Source: Nocardia brasiliensis IFM 10847 (GTDB lineage: Bacteria > Actinomycetota > Actinomycetes > Mycobacteriales > Mycobacteriaceae). Taken from it: a stretch of 64,000 nucleotides of DNA. Every line of letters begins with the position of its first letter. The first letter of the stretch is position 1. Positions 58,626 to 64,000 of the stretch are shown piece after piece. Under the pieces are notes generated by a model that was given only the letters and a program-made list of their open reading frames with translations, searched no databases and was not told the origin of the DNA. The stretch is from assembly GCF_000710915.1 (NCBI RefSeq), contig NZ_BAUA01000090.1, positions 1 to 64,000 of the forward strand, in the 5' to 3' direction. A program made the translations under genes and the position numbers.

Positions 58626-59855
58626 ATGATGGCGGGTTTTTCGGGTCCGGAGCACAGTGCGGCGCCCCAGACGGTCTACCTCGATCATGCGGCCACCACG
58701 CCGATGGTGCCTGCCGCCATCGAGGCGATGACGGCTGCGCTCGGGCTGGTGGGGAACGCGTCGTCGCTGCACGGCTCGGGCCGTGCCGCCCGCCGCACGC
58801 TGGAGGAGGCGCGCGAATCGATCGCCGCCGATCTGGGCGCCCGGCCCTCGGAGGTCATCTTCACCTCCGGCGGTACCGAGAGCGACAACCTGGCGGTCAA
58901 GGGCATCTACTGGGCGCGCCGCGATGCCGAGCCGCGCCGGACCCGGATCATCGCGAGCTCGATCGAGCATCACGCGGTGATCGACGCGGTCGAGTGGCTG
59001 GAACAGCATGAGGGCGCGCGGGTGACCTGGCTGCCGGTGGACGCCGAGGGCGTGGTCTCGCCGCGCACGCTGCGCGCCGCGCTCGCCGCCGACCCCGGCG
59101 ACGTCGCGCTCGTCACCGTGATGTGGGCGAACAACGAGGTCGGCACCATTCAGCCGATCGGCGAATTGGCCTCCGTGGCACAGGAATTCGGCGTGCCCAT
59201 GCACAGCGACGCGGTGCAGGCCGCGGCGCAGCTGCCGATCGATTTCGCCGCGAGCAACCTCTCGGCGGCGAGCTTCGCCGGGCACAAGGTCGGCGGTCCG
59301 CACGGCATCGGCGTGCTGCTGCTCGGCCGGGAGGTGCCCTGCGTGCCGCTGCTGCACGGCGGCGGGCACGAGCGCGACCTGCGCTCCGGGACCTCCGATA
59401 TCGCCGCCGCGGTCGGACTGGCCACCGCGCTGCGCCATACGGTGCGCGAATTGCCCACGCGCACCGCGGAACTCACCGCCCTGCGGGACGGCCTGATCGA
59501 CGGCGTCCAGGACATCGAGCCGGACGCGGTGCTCAACGGCGCCCCCGGCGAGCGGCGGCTGCCCGGCAACGCGCACTTCACTTTCCCCGGCTGCGAAGGT
59601 GATTCGCTGCTGATGCTGCTCGACGCGGCCGGGGTGGAATGCTCGACCGGCTCGGCGTGCACCGCCGGTGTCGCGTCGCCGAGTCACGTGCTGATCGCCA
59701 TGGGCGTCGAGCCGTGGCAGGCCCGCGGCTCGTTGCGATTCTCGTTGGGGCACACCTCGACCCGCGCCGAGGTGGACCGATTGTTGGAGGTGCTGCCCCA
59801 GGTGGTGCAGCGGGCCAGGGCCGCGGGTCTGGCCGGTGCGAAGGGAGGTGTTTGA
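58626..59855 (+). CDS. Cysteine desulfurase (IscS/NifS-like)
   Basis: A 409-residue PLP enzyme. [19 protein letters not shown] is the family start, [14 protein letters not shown] binds the cofactor phosphate, SSIEHHAV contacts the ring, [16 protein letters not shown] carries the Schiff-base Lys, and [13 protein letters not shown] carries the active-site Cys. It provides persulfide sulfur, and since mnmA follows with a TGATG overlap its main role is probably tRNA 2-thiouridine formation. Position matches Rv3025c. Confidence 0.94.
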   Translation: MMAGFSGPEHSAAPQTVYLDHAATTPMVPAAIEAMTAALGLVGNASSLHGSGRAARRTLEEARESIAADLGARPSEVIFTSGGTESDNLAVKGIYWARRDAEPRRTRIIASSIEHHAVIDAVEWLEQHEGARVTWLPVDAEGVVSPRTLRAALAADPGDVALVTVMWANNEVGTIQPIGELASVAQEFGVPMHSDAVQAAAQLPIDFAASNLSAASFAGHKVGGPHGIGVLLLGREVPCVPLLHGGGHERDLRSGTSDIAAAVGLATALRHTVRELPTRTAELTALRDGLIDGVQDIEPDAVLNGAPGERRLPGNAHFTFPGCEGDSLLMLLDAAGVECSTGSACTAGVASPSHVLIAMGVEPWQARGSLRFSLGHTSTRAEVDRLLEVLPQVVQRARAAGLAGAKGGV

Positions 59856-60976
59856 TGCGGGTACTCGCTGCGATGAGTGGTGGTGTCGATTCGGCGGTGG
59901 CGGCGGCGCGTGCGGTCGACGCGGGTCACGAGGTGGTCGGCGTGCATCTGGCACTGTCCGCGACGCCCGGCACGCTGCGGACCGGATCGCGGGGTTGCTG
60001 TTCGAAGGAGGACGCGGGCGATGCCCGGCGTGCCGCCGACGTGCTCGGCATCCCGTTCTACGTCTGGGATTTCGCGGACCGCTTCAAGGAAGACGTGATC
60101 GACGATTTCGTCGCCGCCTACGCGGCGGGGGAGACGCCGAACCCGTGCCTGCGCTGCAACGAGAAGATCAAGTTCTCGGCGCTGGCCGACCGCGCGGTGG
60201 CGCTCGGCTTCGACGCCGTGGTGACCGGGCACTACGCGCGCCTCGACGACGGCGTGCTGCGCCGGGCCGTGGACGCCGACAAGGACCAGTCCTACGTGCT
60301 CGCCGTGCTGAGCGCCGAGCAGCTCTCGCGCGCCATGTTCCCGGTGGGCGACACCCCGAAGCCGCGGATCCGCGAGGAAGCCGCCGAGCGCGGGCTGGCC
60401 GTCGCGAACAAGCCGGACTCCCATGACATCTGCTTCATCCCCTCCGGCGACACCCGCGCCTTCCTCGGCGCGAAGATCGGCATCCGGCCCGGCGCGGTGG
60501 TCGACGCCGACGGACAGGTGCTCGGCGAACACGAAGGCGTGCACGGGTTCACGATCGGCCAGCGCAAGGGGCTCGGCCTGCCGGGTCCGGCGGCCGACGG
60601 CAAGCCGCGCTACGTGACGGGCATCGATCCCGATTCCGGCACCGTCCGGGTCGGCTCGGCCGAGGACCTCCAGGTGTGGACCGTCGAGGCCGAGCGGGCC
60701 ATCTGGACCTCGGGCGCCGCGCCCGAGGGGCCGATCGAGTGCGTCGCGCAGGTGCGCGCGCACGGCGGCACCGCACCCGCGATCGCCGAGGCCGTCGGCA
60801 CCGGGCTCGCGGTGCGTTTGCGCGCGCCGCTGACCGGTGTCGCCCGCGGTCAGGCAGTGGTGCTTTATCGCCCGGATGAGCTGGGTGACGAGGTGATCGG
60901 CAGCGGCACCATTTCCGGTACCGGTGGGGCGGACAGCGCCGTCGCGAACAGCGAAGCCGCCTCCGCGACACGATGA
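59855..60976 (+). CDS. mnmA: tRNA 2-thiouridylase MnmA (TrmU)
   Basis: A 373-residue enzyme that thiolates U34 of Lys, Glu and Gln tRNAs. [22 protein letters not shown] is the PP-loop, [14 protein letters not shown] holds the first catalytic Cys, and [12 protein letters not shown] the second; the C-terminal part is the tRNA-binding beta barrel. GGAGG lies six bases before the ATG, which overlaps the previous TGA. The sulfur donor is likely the preceding desulfurase. Confidence 0.95.
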   Translation: MRVLAAMSGGVDSAVAAARAVDAGHEVVGVHLALSATPGTLRTGSRGCCSKEDAGDARRAADVLGIPFYVWDFADRFKEDVIDDFVAAYAAGETPNPCLRCNEKIKFSALADRAVALGFDAVVTGHYARLDDGVLRRAVDADKDQSYVLAVLSAEQLSRAMFPVGDTPKPRIREEAAERGLAVANKPDSHDICFIPSGDTRAFLGAKIGIRPGAVVDADGQVLGEHEGVHGFTIGQRKGLGLPGPAADGKPRYVTGIDPDSGTVRVGSAEDLQVWTVEAERAIWTSGAAPEGPIECVAQVRAHGGTAPAIAEAVGTGLAVRLRAPLTGVARGQAVVLYRPDELGDEVIGSGTISGTGGADSAVANSEAASATR

Positions 60977-61133
60977 TTCGAGCCGCCGCGGCGGTATCGT
61001 GCCGCGGCGGTATCGATGTTCGCGCCGTTTCATGGACTTCGCTGGGCGCGCACAATGATCGAAGCGCATCGGGTACCGGTGTGCGCAGACGATGATCGAC
61101 CGACGGAAACGGGCAACGGTGTATCAGGACGGC

Positions 61134-64000
<2,867 letters not shown>

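Overview
The window is high-GC actinobacterial chromosome, most likely Nocardia or a close relative in the Mycobacteriales. The evidence is the strong G/C third-position bias, mycobacterial-type proteins (MraY, NrdF, CtaD, SerB2, FecB, LigA), many GTG/TTG starts, and a gene order that, as I remember the H37Rv annotation, follows the Mycobacterium tuberculosis segment Rv3048c to Rv3014c: nrdF, fecB, ctaD, serB2, ABC ATPase, NUDIX, echA17, two methyltransferases, acetyltransferase, Rv3035-like lipoprotein, GT4, GH57, methyltransferase, fixA/fixB, GNAT, PlsC, iscS, trmU, MetE-like, ligA.

Layout. 1-11.1 kb is an accessory or house-keeping mix: a partial F420-type oxidoreductase, an MGT glycosyltransferase, a DJ-1/isonitrile-hydratase-like protein, mgtE with an elaborate leader, a secreted CAP-domain protein with tandem-repeat tail, a stand-alone mraY, an ArsR/SRPBCC pair, GNAT, a Scr1-type regulator and a small membrane protein. 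nrdF (11.4-12.3 kb) opens the conserved backbone. 12.4-28.9 kb is an island on the minus strand: a truncated adenylation-domain protein, a 4397-residue three-module NRPS (C-A-PCP-E-C-A-PCP-C-A-PCP-E*-TE) and a DrrA-type ATPase plus two ABC-2 permeases, the last four genes translationally coupled. It probably makes and exports a tripeptide, possibly N-capped. 29-39 kb returns to the backbone (fecB, ctaD, serB2, chagasin-like lipoprotein, Pth2-like, ABC ATPase, NUDIX, echA17, two methyltransferases).

40.1-45.2 kb is repeat-rich: a 29-unit 19-bp minisatellite and three copies of a nested-hairpin element, two of which flank an AbiEi/DUF559-like gene. 41.4-48.9 kb carries the genes associated in mycobacteria with 6-O-methylglucose lipopolysaccharide (acetyltransferase, GT4, GH57, methyltransferase). 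49-51 kb is etfBA with a 24-bp palindrome upstream; then LysR and type II NADH dehydrogenase, a probable ornithine-lipid pair (olsB-olsA), a PucR regulator, a secreted lipase, cysteine desulfurase-mnmA, a MetE-like protein and the start of ligA.

The most unusual items are: the leader peptide and competing hairpins in front of mgtE; the free-standing N-terminal piece of an adenylation domain next to the NRPS; the E domain before the thioesterase that has lost its catalytic residues; the 19-bp minisatellite; and the nested-hairpin repeat family. No tRNA, rRNA, CRISPR array or transposase was recognised.
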